In this document: piece after piece, positions 1 through 5,205 of the stretch
How positions within the stretch are numbered: position 1 is the stretch's first letter
How the letters are laid out: each line of letters begins with the position of its first letter
Assembly: GCA_028599035.1 (NCBI GenBank)
Contig: JAQRMT010000042.1
Location: forward strand, 1-11,240
Source of the DNA: Gammaproteobacteria bacterium
GTDB taxonomy: Bacteria > Pseudomonadota > Gammaproteobacteria > PS1 > Pseudothioglobaceae
DNA length: 11,240 bases
Direction: 5' to 3'
The notes under the pieces: generated by a model
The model's database searches: none
The model's input: the letters and a program-made list of their open reading frames with translations, nothing else
Told to the model about the DNA's origin: nothing
Made by a program: the position numbers and the translations under genes

Positions 1-41
1 TTTTGCGGTGTCCCACATCGTTAGGTTGGGATGACGCAAAA
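1..41. repeat. Long imperfect hairpin at window edge
   Basis: The first 41 bases fold on themselves. TTTTGCG (1-7) pairs with CGCAAAA (35-41), an internal loop with possible G-U pairs follows, and TCCCA (11-15) pairs with TGGGA (27-31) around an 11-base loop. It could be a terminator of a gene to the left, the end of a mobile element, or a structured RNA. No T-run or transposase is visible to decide between these. Confidence 0.45.
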
Positions 42-154
42 GACAATCGGGTTAATAAGTAAACAAAAAAACCACAAATTAAGTGGCTAAGGGCGTTGAT
101 AAGATGAGTAAGGGGCGTTCGTTAGTTCAGTTGGGCTAACTAATCCAGTGTTAG

Positions 155-334
155 GTATTGTATATAAATGGGTCAGTGCAAATTAAAGAAAAAGCCTTGT
201 ATATGGTTTCTCTTGTGCAAGATACTTCATCACTTGAAAAGCAAGGTTTGGATAGTAAGGATCTGGATTTGTTAATCAAACAGACCGAATATGATTTATT
301 GCACAAATATCGTAAAAATCTTTGGGTAGCATAA
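155..334 (+). pseudogene. Short hypothetical reading frame, probably a gene remnant
   Basis: An open frame runs from the codon after a TAG (152-154) to a TAA at 332-334. The only ATG is at 203, giving 43 residues that begin MVSLVQDTSSLEKQGL and end YRKNLWVA. The composition is protein-like: charged, amphipathic and probably helical. The frame stays meaningful upstream of the ATG (GSVQIKEKALY), and no Shine-Dalgarno site precedes the ATG. I therefore read it as the 3' end of a larger, broken gene. I do not recognise the family. It sits directly upstream of the parDE promoter, in accessory DNA with other fragments. The rest of 1-396 shows only hairpins and no other convincing gene. Confidence 0.3.
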
Positions 335-367
335 CACCTATATTTGTTATTGACTTATCTGTGGATT

Positions 368-383
368 TGATATAATGATTATA
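368..383 (+). promoter_or_regulatory. parDE promoter (extended -10) with overlapping palindrome
   Basis: TG at 368-369, one base, then TATAAT at 371-376 form a perfect extended -10 element. TTGACT at 350-355 is a possible -35, although the 15-base spacer is short. The -10 is also the left arm of a perfect palindrome, TATAAT-G-ATTATA (371-383), a natural operator for autorepression by a ribbon-helix-helix antitoxin. The operator role is inferred from position. Confidence 0.6.
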
Positions 384-405
384 ATTAATTTGTAAGGTGA
401 AAATT

Positions 406-636
406 ATGACAATAACACTACATGGCTCTGTAGCTGAAATGGTGCAAGAACAGGTTTCTACTGGTAGTTATCAATCAGCAGAAGACCTTGTTTATGAGGC
501 TTTAGAAGCCTTAGTTAGACATAAAATTGACGAGGGTATCAATGAAGGAATAGCTGATATTGAGGCTGGTCGCTCTATGGAATTAAGGCATGATAATATT
601 GCTGAGGTACTTGCTAAACCTATTTCACAATGGTAG
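406..636 (+). CDS. parD: ParD-like ribbon-helix-helix antitoxin
   Basis: This 76-residue protein is the likely antitoxin of a ParD/ParE type II toxin-antitoxin pair. It would neutralise the downstream toxin and repress its own promoter. The N-terminus has the expected ribbon strand (TITL, residues 2-5) followed by helical segments. Residues 20-33 (GSYQSAEDLVYEAL) match the conserved 'G.Y.SAS..V..AL' stretch of the ParD/CopG family. The C-terminal half (about 40-76) is the toxin-binding tail. The ATG at 406 is preferred over a GTG at 397 because AAGGTGA (394-400) lies about six bases ahead of it, whereas the GTG lies inside that ribosome-binding site. The 3' end overlaps the toxin start by 7 bases. 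An extended -10 promoter with a palindrome lies just upstream. Confidence 0.82.
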   Translation: MTITLHGSVAEMVQEQVSTGSYQSAEDLVYEALEALVRHKIDEGINEGIADIEAGRSMELRHDNIAEVLAKPISQW

Positions 637-932
637 AAGTTCATATTTCTCGCAAAGCGAGAAAAGACCTAGACATAATCAAAGAATATATTGCACAAGA
701 TAACCCACAAAGAGCTGAAAACTTTAGTGTGGAGCTTTTAACAGGCAGTATAAATATAATTTCAGAATTTCCTCTATCTTGCCCTTTATACAACGAGCCT
801 CAGAAAATTAGACGTTATGTCTTTGAAAGATACAATGTTTATTACAGATTATCGAGTGATGGTAAAAGAGCTGAGATATTGCACATTCTCAATTCCTCAC
901 TACTAAAAAACATGACCTTGAAAGGCTTATGA
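630..932 (+). CDS. parE: ParE/RelE-superfamily toxin, C-terminus possibly frameshifted
   Basis: This is a 100-residue toxin of the ParE/RelE superfamily. ParE proteins poison DNA gyrase, while RelE relatives cleave mRNA; the antitoxin type favours ParE. The N-terminus (VEVHISRKARKDLDIIKEYIA) is the usual first strand and helical hairpin. Residues 60-73 (IRRYVFERYNVYYR) and 81-88 (AEILHILN) are the family's core strands. The start ATG lies inside parD (7-base overlap, ATGGTAG) with no Shine-Dalgarno site, so translation is probably coupled. From residue 94 the sequence (NMTLKGL) no longer looks like ParE. The -1 frame reads KKHDLERLM instead, close to the family's usual C-terminal pattern, and ends at 955. 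The switch point is an A-run at 905-910. A base loss, sequencing slip or programmed frameshift would each explain it. Confidence 0.78.
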   Translation: MVEVHISRKARKDLDIIKEYIAQDNPQRAENFSVELLTGSINIISEFPLSCPLYNEPQKIRRYVFERYNVYYRLSSDGKRAEILHILNSSLLKNMTLKGL

Positions 933-959
933 TTTTAATTGAAATATTCAAATAGCAAA

Positions 960-983
960 AAAAACTCCCGAAAGGGAGTTTTT
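960..983. terminator. Bidirectional intrinsic terminator
   Basis: A perfect 10-bp stem, AAAAACTCCC (960-969) with GGGAGTTTTT (974-983), closes a GAAA tetraloop. A-runs and T-runs on both sides let it work in either direction. It separates the parDE pair (plus strand) from the convergent methylase fragment (minus strand). Confidence 0.88.
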
Positions 984-1003
984 AAGTTTCAAAACCAACA
1001 ACA

Positions 1004-1432
1004 CTAAAAATCAAAACCAAGCTGAATATCTGCACTTTTACCAATATCTTTGATGCTGGCATTAGGCAGTTTCAACTCGTCAATTTTTGGCTCATCAGTT
1101 TTATCCTGTGCTTGATTGTTTTCAACGATTAATTCTTTAGATGTCCTAAGATTTAATCGCATATCCCACGAGCCCATATAATGGGCTGGAGTATAAAACA
1201 CTTCACGAGTCTCTAAAGTTAGTGAATTACCCACCACAACCTGTGCTGGCACATGCCATAAGCTCAACTGTACATAACACATTAGAGCAGCAAGTCTATC
1301 AATATCAGTACACTGCACCCAAAGTTTATCAGCAGGGTTGTGACCATGAGCGATCATAGTTTTAAACAAAAGACCCTGTAAACACAGATTGTGTAAACCC
1401 TTATTTCCCGCCCCAAACCCCAAAAAAAGCAT
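1004..1432 (-). pseudogene. 5'-truncated N-6 DNA methylase fragment
   Basis: The last ~120 codons resemble the C-terminal half of the N-6 adenine DNA methylases found on plasmids and integrative elements. The visible block runs CTDIDRLAALMCYVQLSLWHVPA, then VVVGNSL, then YTPAHYMGSWDMRLN. These correspond to the post-motif-I acidic region and the conserved 'QLSLL.IPA..V.GN.L...YTPAH..G.WD' stretch as I recall it for these proteins. The SAM-binding motif I (D/EPA.GAG) should lie just before 'FKTMIAHGHNPADKLW' but is absent. The first ~23 residues (from MLFLGFGAGNKG) look unrelated, so the open frame appears to be a junction product and not an intact enzyme. The tail after about residue 98 is acidic and lysine-rich with a normal stop. 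It converges on the terminator shared with parDE. No catalytic activity is expected. Confidence 0.6.
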
Positions 1433-1497
1433 AAATACAAAAAAATATTAGAAGATAAAAATAGTGCGTAAAATATCAGTTTGGTGTCCAGTCAAGT

Positions 1498-1519
1498 GGG
1501 GGAGCCGTATAGCGTCCCC
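1498..1519. repeat. G/C-rich hairpin in intergenic region
   Basis: GGGG (1498-1501) pairs with CCCC (1516-1519), with a further GC/GC pair inside and a six-base loop. A T-rich stretch follows (from 1520), so it may act as a weak plus-strand terminator, or it may be the edge of an inserted element. It stands out as GC-rich in an AT-rich spacer. The rest of 1433-1653 holds a 15-base palindrome, AACCTT-ATC-AAGGTT (1564-1578), and the promoter region of the next toxin-antitoxin pair. Confidence 0.4.
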
Positions 1520-1604
1520 TTATTTTACTTATTTAATAAAAGCAACTCTATAAAACCGTTATTAACCTTATCAAGGTTGTCATATTTTTCGCATAAAAGA
1601 GTTG

Positions 1605-1653
1605 TTTATAACATATTTATAACATTGTAATATATTTATGATACAATACACCC
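1605..1653 (+). promoter_or_regulatory. Promoter/operator region of the relE-like toxin-antitoxin pair
   Basis: TTTATAACAT occurs twice as a direct repeat (1605-1614 and 1616-1625). ATTGTA (1624-1629) is mirrored by TACAAT (1642-1647). Candidate -10 elements are TATGAT (1637-1642) and TACAAT (1642-1647). No purine-rich Shine-Dalgarno site precedes the ATG at 1654. The repeats are plausible binding sites for the HTH antitoxin; that role is inferred. Confidence 0.45.
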
Positions 1654-1911
1654 ATGAACAAAATCAGTTGGACAAACAAAGCAAAAAAGGATTTAAGAAA
1701 AATACCGCAAAAACAAAAGGTGCAGATTTATAGCGCTATTGGCGCTTTAAGCCAGCCGTTGGATGAATGGCACAATGTTAAGTTGTTGGTTAATAATAAA
1801 TACGATTACCGTCTAAGAGTAGGCAATTATCGAGTGGTATTTGATTTTGAAAAGAAAGCAAAAATTATCAGCGTGGAAAAAATAGGAGTAAGAAATGAGA
1901 GGACATATTAA
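1654..1911 (+). CDS. RelE/ParE-superfamily toxin (toxin-first pair)
   Basis: This is an 85-residue RelE-type toxin, probably a ribosome-dependent mRNA endonuclease. The family features are clear: the N-terminal strand and helix (KISWTNKAKKDLRKIP), a core YRLRVGNYRVVFDF at 52-65, the strand KIISVEKIG at 70-78, and the C-terminal R-N-E-R-T-Y. The arginines at 53, 55, 60, 80 and 83 and the terminal Tyr85 are the kind of basic and aromatic residues that RelE enzymes use on RNA. The gene precedes its antitoxin and overlaps it by 17 bases, the order seen in HigBA-type pairs. The start ATG has no Shine-Dalgarno site and lies very close to possible -10 elements, so the mRNA may be leaderless. The length is normal for the family and nothing is obviously broken. 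Confidence 0.82.
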   Translation: MNKISWTNKAKKDLRKIPQKQKVQIYSAIGALSQPLDEWHNVKLLVNNKYDYRLRVGNYRVVFDFEKKAKIISVEKIGVRNERTY

Positions 1912-2236
1912 CGAACAAATCATTAGTCATAATGGCGTTCCTGCCTTTGTAGTTGTGCCTTATGAAGAATACCAAGAACTCAAGAAACAAAAAGCCACCG
2001 ATTGGTGGGGTGAGGATACCCCGCATGAAGTGGTAGGTAGTATTGAGATAGACGGATTAAGCCCGATTAAAGCATGGCGTTTGTTTTTAAAGCTAACTCA
2101 GCAACAAGTGGCTGATAGAATTGATATGCAACAAAGCGCTTACTCTAGAATTGAAAATGCTAAAACCTTGCCCAAAAAAACCACACTAGAAAAAATAGCC
2201 AAAGGGCTGGGTGTGAGTTTAGTGCAGTTGAGTTAA
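1895..2236 (+). CDS. Antitoxin with Phd/YefM-like N-terminus and Xre-type HTH
   Basis: This 113-residue protein probably neutralises the upstream RelE-like toxin and represses the operon. Two parts are visible. Residues about 5-33 (INEQIISHNGVPAFVVVPYEEYQELKKQK) resemble the strand and helix seen in Phd/YefM-type antitoxins. Residues about 58-113 form a Cro/CI-like helix-turn-helix: LTQQQVADRIDMQQSAYSRIENAK, then the typical LEKIAKGLGVSLVQL end. The start is supported by AGGAG (1884-1888), six bases upstream and inside the toxin gene. Because the antitoxin has a good ribosome-binding site and the toxin has none, it is likely made in excess. HTH antitoxins with such N-termini are known beside RelE-like toxins, so the arrangement is not new in itself. 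Confidence 0.8.
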   Translation: MRGHINEQIISHNGVPAFVVVPYEEYQELKKQKATDWWGEDTPHEVVGSIEIDGLSPIKAWRLFLKLTQQQVADRIDMQQSAYSRIENAKTLPKKTTLEKIAKGLGVSLVQLS

Positions 2237-2448
2237 TTGTATCTTACAGTAGCGAAGTTACCAACAGCAAGGTTAATACTTGATATGCCTGTGGTTTTGA
2301 CCTCTTCAACCGTGGCAGGTGCTTGAGAGTCAATTTTGACATTAACATCGACTTTAGAAATGGGTTGTTGTTTTGGCGTGTCGGCAATAATGCGCTGGGT
2401 GGCGGTTGTGTCGATTTTTGCACTACAAAAAATACTCAACCATAGCAC
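2233..2448 (-). pseudogene. Unidentified C-terminal protein fragment
   Basis: A minus-strand frame of up to 71 codons ends at a TAA (2233-2235), overlapping the stop of the HTH antitoxin by two bases. From about residue 13 the sequence (DTTATQRIIADTPKQQPIS, then a Val/Lys/Ala-rich stretch, ending NFATVRYN) has protein-like composition. I do not recognise a family. The apparent start is a GTG with no good ribosome-binding site. The hydrophobic first residues (MLWLSIFCSA) are antisense to a recombinase fragment and may be coincidental. I read it as the 3' end of a broken gene fused at about 2410-2420 to the recombinase remnant. An intact small exported protein is a less likely alternative. Confidence 0.3.
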
Positions 2449-2587
2449 ACTAAATATGATGATGCGTTATGCACATTTATCACCTAACCATCTGCAAGAT
2501 ATGACCCAACTAAGCCAATTGATTTTTAGCTGTCGTCATTTTGTCGTCATTCTGTGTTTTTTGACAATAAAAAAACCCTTTGCTTAA
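2414..2587 (+). pseudogene. Tyrosine recombinase (integrase) C-terminal remnant
   Basis: The frame reads SIFALQKILNHSTLNMMMRYAHLSPNHLQDM. This matches the end of phage-type tyrosine recombinases (LQK.LGHS.L.M..RYAHLSP.H), including the catalytic-region His of the 'LNH' box and the Tyr of RYAHLSP, which occupies the position of the nucleophile. The upstream catalytic domain, with its HxxR box, is absent. The sequence left of about 2414 instead makes sense on the minus strand, so the gene was cut by rearrangement. The fragment runs toward the 3' end of the tRNA-Leu gene, a classic integration site. Beyond about residue 33 of the fragment the sequence is low in family signal and ends at 2587. 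TGTCGTCATT is repeated at 2531-2540 and 2542-2551 in this tail. Confidence 0.7.
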
Positions 2588-2619
2588 AAACTTATAAAAG
2601 TCAATTAAACAAAGGGTTT
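2573..2619 (-). terminator. Intrinsic terminator of tRNA-Leu
   Basis: AAACCCTTTG (2573-2582) and CAAAGGGTTT (2610-2619) form a perfect 10-bp stem with a 27-base loop. Read on the minus strand the stem is followed by a run of T, and it lies just after the tRNA 3' end. On the plus strand there is no T-run, so it should act mainly for the tRNA transcript. Confidence 0.7.
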
Positions 2620-2624
2620 GAATA

Positions 2625-2711
2625 TGGTGCCCGGGGCCGGAATCGAACCGGCACGCCGGTGAAGGCGCAGGATTTTAAGTCCTGTGTGTCTACCAATTTC
2701 ACCACCCGGGC
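2625..2711 (-). tRNA. tRNA-Leu (anticodon UAA)
   Basis: On the minus strand this folds as a full class II tRNA. The acceptor GCCCGGG pairs with CCCGGGC, and the D-arm contains AATTGGTAGAC. The anticodon stem CAGGA/TCCTG holds the loop CTTAAAA with anticodon TAA at its centre. A long variable arm (CGCC/GGCG) and the T-arm GCCGG-TTCGATT-CCGGC follow. The 3' CCA is encoded (complement at 2625-2627). It reads UUA leucine codons. A -10-like TATAAT lies on the minus strand at 2751-2746, and an intrinsic terminator follows. The accessory region starts at its 3' end. Confidence 0.95.
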
Positions 2712-2724
2712 AGTTTGTGAATTA

Positions 2725-2753
2725 TTGACACAATAAAAAGGGGAAATTATATA
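2725..2753 (+). promoter_or_regulatory. Near-consensus promoter for the PP0621-yciB-gcvT series
   Basis: TTGACA (2725-2730), a 17-base spacer and TATATA (2748-2753) form a near-consensus sigma-70 promoter reading away from the tRNA. The start of transcription would be about 40 bases upstream of the first gene. Confidence 0.6.
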
Positions 2754-2775
2754 CTAAGCATTGGTAAAATTGCAT
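2746..2775 (-). promoter_or_regulatory. tRNA-Leu promoter
   Basis: Read on the minus strand, TATAAT (2751-2746) is a perfect -10 followed by a C-rich discriminator, as is common for stable RNA promoters. The -35 (about 2774-2769, TGCAAT) is weak. It overlaps the divergent plus-strand promoter at 2725-2753. Confidence 0.55.
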
Positions 2776-2797
2776 TTTTTTATGGTGTGGATATTGA

Positions 2798-3007
2798 ATG
2801 GGTATTATTAAAATTCTTCCTTATATTTTATTGGCAATTGCGGTGTTTTTGGTGTTTAAGAAATTCAGAAAAGCACCTAGCGATATGGCACGAAAGCCGT
2901 CTAGTAATAAAATGGTGGCGTGTTGTGTGTGTGAGACGCACATTCCTGAGAATGAGGCGATTAGCCATAATGGCAAAATTTATTGCTCAAAAGAGCATCT
3001 GGAGTAA
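2798..3007 (+). CDS. Small membrane-anchored Cys-rich protein (PP0621-like)
   Basis: This 69-residue protein has one N-terminal membrane segment (about residues 4-20, IIKILPYILLAIAVFLVF), a basic linker (KKFRKAP...RKPSSNK), and a cytosolic-type Cys/His tail. The tail holds CCVCETH near residues 42-48 and YCSKEH near 62-67, which could bind one metal ion such as zinc. This layout fits the small PP0621-family proteins of gammaproteobacteria, whose function is not known to me. It is the first gene after a strong promoter and ends 3 bases before yciB, whose GGAG ribosome-binding site overlaps its stop region, so the two are probably co-transcribed and coupled. Confidence 0.68.
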   Translation: MGIIKILPYILLAIAVFLVFKKFRKAPSDMARKPSSNKMVACCVCETHIPENEAISHNGKIYCSKEHLE

Positions 3008-3010
3008 ACA

Positions 3011-3676
3011 ATGAAATTTTTACTTGATTTTTTACCCATTGGGTTGTTTTTTGCGGTGTATAAAATAAAAGACTTGCATTTTTATCAAAACGAAGGACTG
3101 CATTCGGCGATTATTGTAATGGCATTGGCAACTGTCGTGCAGATTGGGGTTACTTATCTTAGGCAAAAGAAGTTTGAAAAGGCGCAAGTGATTGGATTGT
3201 TACTGCTTGTGGTATTTGGCGGGGTAACGATTTATATTGACAATCCTGTTTTTATTATGTGGAAGGTGAGCGCTTTGTATGTGGTGTTTGCCGTTGTGCT
3301 GGTGGGCAGTATTTGGATTGGTAAGAAAACTTTATTAGCCAGAATGCTGGGCAAAGAATTGGAATTACCTAATACGCTTTGGCGTACATTGACATGGCTG
3401 TGGGGGCTGGGCTTTATGGGGATTGCGTTTATTAATGCTTATTATTATGTGCTGCCTGCTATTGCGGCGAATGATGCGTTTTTTGGCGATGGTGAGCGCT
3501 TTGGATTGAGTGGATTTGATTGTACAACGCTGAGTAATCAGGCTTTGTGTGTTGTTGCCCAACAAACAGAAGAGTCTTGGGTGAATTTTAAATTATTTGG
3601 CACTATGGGATTGACTTTTGTGCTGATTGTTGTAACGGTTTTTTTTATTAGTAAATACAATAAGGAGAAGGCATGA
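3011..3676 (+). CDS. yciB: Inner-membrane septation protein A (YciB/IspA family) with insertion
   Basis: This is a polytopic inner-membrane protein of the YciB family, linked to cell envelope and septum upkeep in enterobacteria. Family hallmarks are the start MKFLLDFLPIGLFFAVYK, the block LLVVFGGVTIYIDNPVFIMWK (66-85), IGKKTLLARMLGKELELP (103-120), and the late WVNFKLFG (190-197). Five or more hydrophobic segments are visible. Usual family length is about 180 residues; this one has 221. The excess lies at about 147-189, between the segment ending NAYYYV and WVNFKLFG. It forms a polar loop with two cysteines (171, 180) that could pair if it faces the periplasm. GGAG lies six bases before the ATG. 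The stop overlaps the gcvT start (ATGA). Confidence 0.85.
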   Translation: MKFLLDFLPIGLFFAVYKIKDLHFYQNEGLHSAIIVMALATVVQIGVTYLRQKKFEKAQVIGLLLLVVFGGVTIYIDNPVFIMWKVSALYVVFAVVLVGSIWIGKKTLLARMLGKELELPNTLWRTLTWLWGLGFMGIAFINAYYYVLPAIAANDAFFGDGERFGLSGFDCTTLSNQALCVVAQQTEESWVNFKLFGTMGLTFVLIVVTVFFISKYNKEKA

Positions 3677-4746
3677 TGAAAAGAACACCTTTGTATCAAG
3701 CACATTTGGACAGTAATGGAAAGATGGTTGATTTTGGTGGCTGGGAAATGCCACTGAATTATGGCTCGCAGTTGGAGGAGCACCATCAGGTGCGGAGTGA
3801 TGCGGGGATGTTTGATGTATCGCATATGAGTGTGGTGGATTTTAGAGGTGCTGAGGCGAAGGCGTTTTTGCGGATTTTGATTGCCAACGATGTGGATAAA
3901 CTGCAAACGCAAGGCAAGGCATTGTATAGTTGTATGCTGAATGAAGCGGGCGGCGTGGTAGATGATTTGATTGTGTATTATCAGGATGATGAATATTATC
4001 GAATGGTGATTAATGCAGGCACGACGCATAAAGATATGGCGTGGATTGATGCACAAGCACACGGTTTTGATGTGGTGATTGAGTTGATGTCGGATTTGGC
4101 AATGATTGCGGTGCAAGGGCCGAATGCGAGGGAGAAAGTATTCACAGCTATGGCGGGTGTGGAGGAAGTGGCTGGTGCATTAAAACCCTTTAACGCTGCT
4201 AGTTTAGGTGCTTTATTTGTCGCCCGTACGGGGTATACGGGTGAGGATGGGTTTGAGATTATGTTGCCTGCGAGTTCGGCGGAGTTTACTTGGAAAATGC
4301 TACTTGAGGCGGGGGTTAAGCCGTGTGGATTAGGTGCACGAGATACGCTACGATTAGAGGCGGGGATGAGTTTGTATGGTTCGGAGATGGATGAGGGTGT
4401 CTCGCCTTTGGAGGCGGCGCTTGCTTGGACAGTGGACTTGTCTGATGAAAGCCGTGAATTTGTGGGGCGTGAGGCGTTGGAGAAATTAACACCTGAAAAA
4501 ACCATTGTTGGCTTGGTGCTGGAAGGTAAAGGCGTGATTCGAGACCACAACCAAGTGTTTACCGATTTTGGTGAAGGCGAGGTAACCTCGGGCACATTTT
4601 CCCCGACAATGGGTAAGGCAATTGCGCTGGCGAGCGTGCCAAAAGGCAGTAAAGGATTATGTGAAATTGAGATGCGTGGCAAGAGGGTATCGGCTAAAAT
4701 AGTCAAACCGCCCTTTGTGCGTAATGGCAAGATATTGGTTAATTAG
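3673..4746 (+). CDS. gcvT: Aminomethyltransferase, glycine cleavage T protein
   Basis: T protein of the glycine cleavage system. It releases ammonia from the aminomethyl group held on the lipoyl arm of H protein and passes the one-carbon unit to tetrahydrofolate. At 357 residues it is close to the usual length. Recognisable stretches are MVDFGGWEMPLNYGSQLEEHH (18-38), DAGMFDVSHM (43-52), and GGVVDDLIVYY (93-103) containing the conserved folate-site Asp pair. RTGYTGEDGFEI and LGARDTLRLEAGMSLYGSEMDE follow, then the C-terminal barrel domain. AAGGAG (3662-3667) sits before two adjacent ATGs (3673, 3676); either could start translation. It overlaps yciB by 4 bases and is followed 71 bases later by gcvH. 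The gcvP gene is not in the window. Confidence 0.96.
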   Translation: MMKRTPLYQAHLDSNGKMVDFGGWEMPLNYGSQLEEHHQVRSDAGMFDVSHMSVVDFRGAEAKAFLRILIANDVDKLQTQGKALYSCMLNEAGGVVDDLIVYYQDDEYYRMVINAGTTHKDMAWIDAQAHGFDVVIELMSDLAMIAVQGPNAREKVFTAMAGVEEVAGALKPFNAASLGALFVARTGYTGEDGFEIMLPASSAEFTWKMLLEAGVKPCGLGARDTLRLEAGMSLYGSEMDEGVSPLEAALAWTVDLSDESREFVGREALEKLTPEKTIVGLVLEGKGVIRDHNQVFTDFGEGEVTSGTFSPTMGKAIALASVPKGSKGLCEIEMRGKRVSAKIVKPPFVRNGKILVN

Positions 4747-4817
4747 AATAGTCTTACGAGTATTTTTCAAATCTGACGCAGTAGAAAGGAAAAAGACGAA
4801 GTAAGAAAGGAGAAAAT

Positions 4818-5192
4818 ATGAGTGAAGTAAGGGACGATAGACAATACACAGAAACCCACGAGTGGATTTTAGACAATGGCGATGGCACTTATACCATGGG
4901 CGTGACCGACCATGCTCAGGCGTTGTTAGGTGATATGGTTTTTGTAGAACTGCCTAGTGTGGGCGACGAGGCCTCTCAAGAAGATGAGTTTTGCGTGGTG
5001 GAATCGGTGAAGGCGGCGAGCGGCGTGTATGCGCCAGCCGATCTTGAAATCGTTGCGGCAAATGAGGCGTTGGACGATGCACCAGAATTGGTTAATTCAA
5101 GTTGTTATGATGATGGTTGGTTGGTGAAATTTAAGGCCGATGCGGTTGAAGATTTGATGTCTGCACAAGATTACACAGGCACACTTGACTAA
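4818..5192 (+). CDS. gcvH: Glycine cleavage system H protein
   Basis: This lipoyl carrier protein shuttles the aminomethyl intermediate between P, T and L proteins. It is 124 residues long, normal for the family. The lipoylated lysine is Lys65 in FCVVESVKAASGVYAP, the canonical H-protein motif. The N-terminal YTETHEWI and the C-terminal CYDDGWLVKFK are also typical. AGGAG (4808-4812) lies five bases before the ATG. It should be co-transcribed with gcvT. The 71-base gap between them is purine-rich and shows no terminator. Confidence 0.96.
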   Translation: MSEVRDDRQYTETHEWILDNGDGTYTMGVTDHAQALLGDMVFVELPSVGDEASQEDEFCVVESVKAASGVYAPADLEIVAANEALDDAPELVNSSCYDDGWLVKFKADAVEDLMSAQDYTGTLD

Positions 5193-5205
5193 ATAAAGTT
5201 GTATT

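Noticed and set aside
397..405. GTG start for parD
   Set aside because: The GTG is part of the AAGGTGA ribosome-binding site that serves the ATG at 406.
1500..1520. GAGCCGTAT resembling the start of group II intron domain V
   Set aside because: The rest of domain V (the second stem strand and AGC triad context) does not follow, and no intron reverse transcriptase is present.
2554..2736. Plus-strand frame reading GARGRNRTGTPVKAQDF through the tRNA
   Set aside because: It is the antisense translation of the tRNA-Leu gene, a well-known false protein.
3538..4730. Long minus-strand open frames opposite yciB and gcvT
   Set aside because: They overlap well-identified genes, have no family resemblance, and their residue bias reflects antisense codons.
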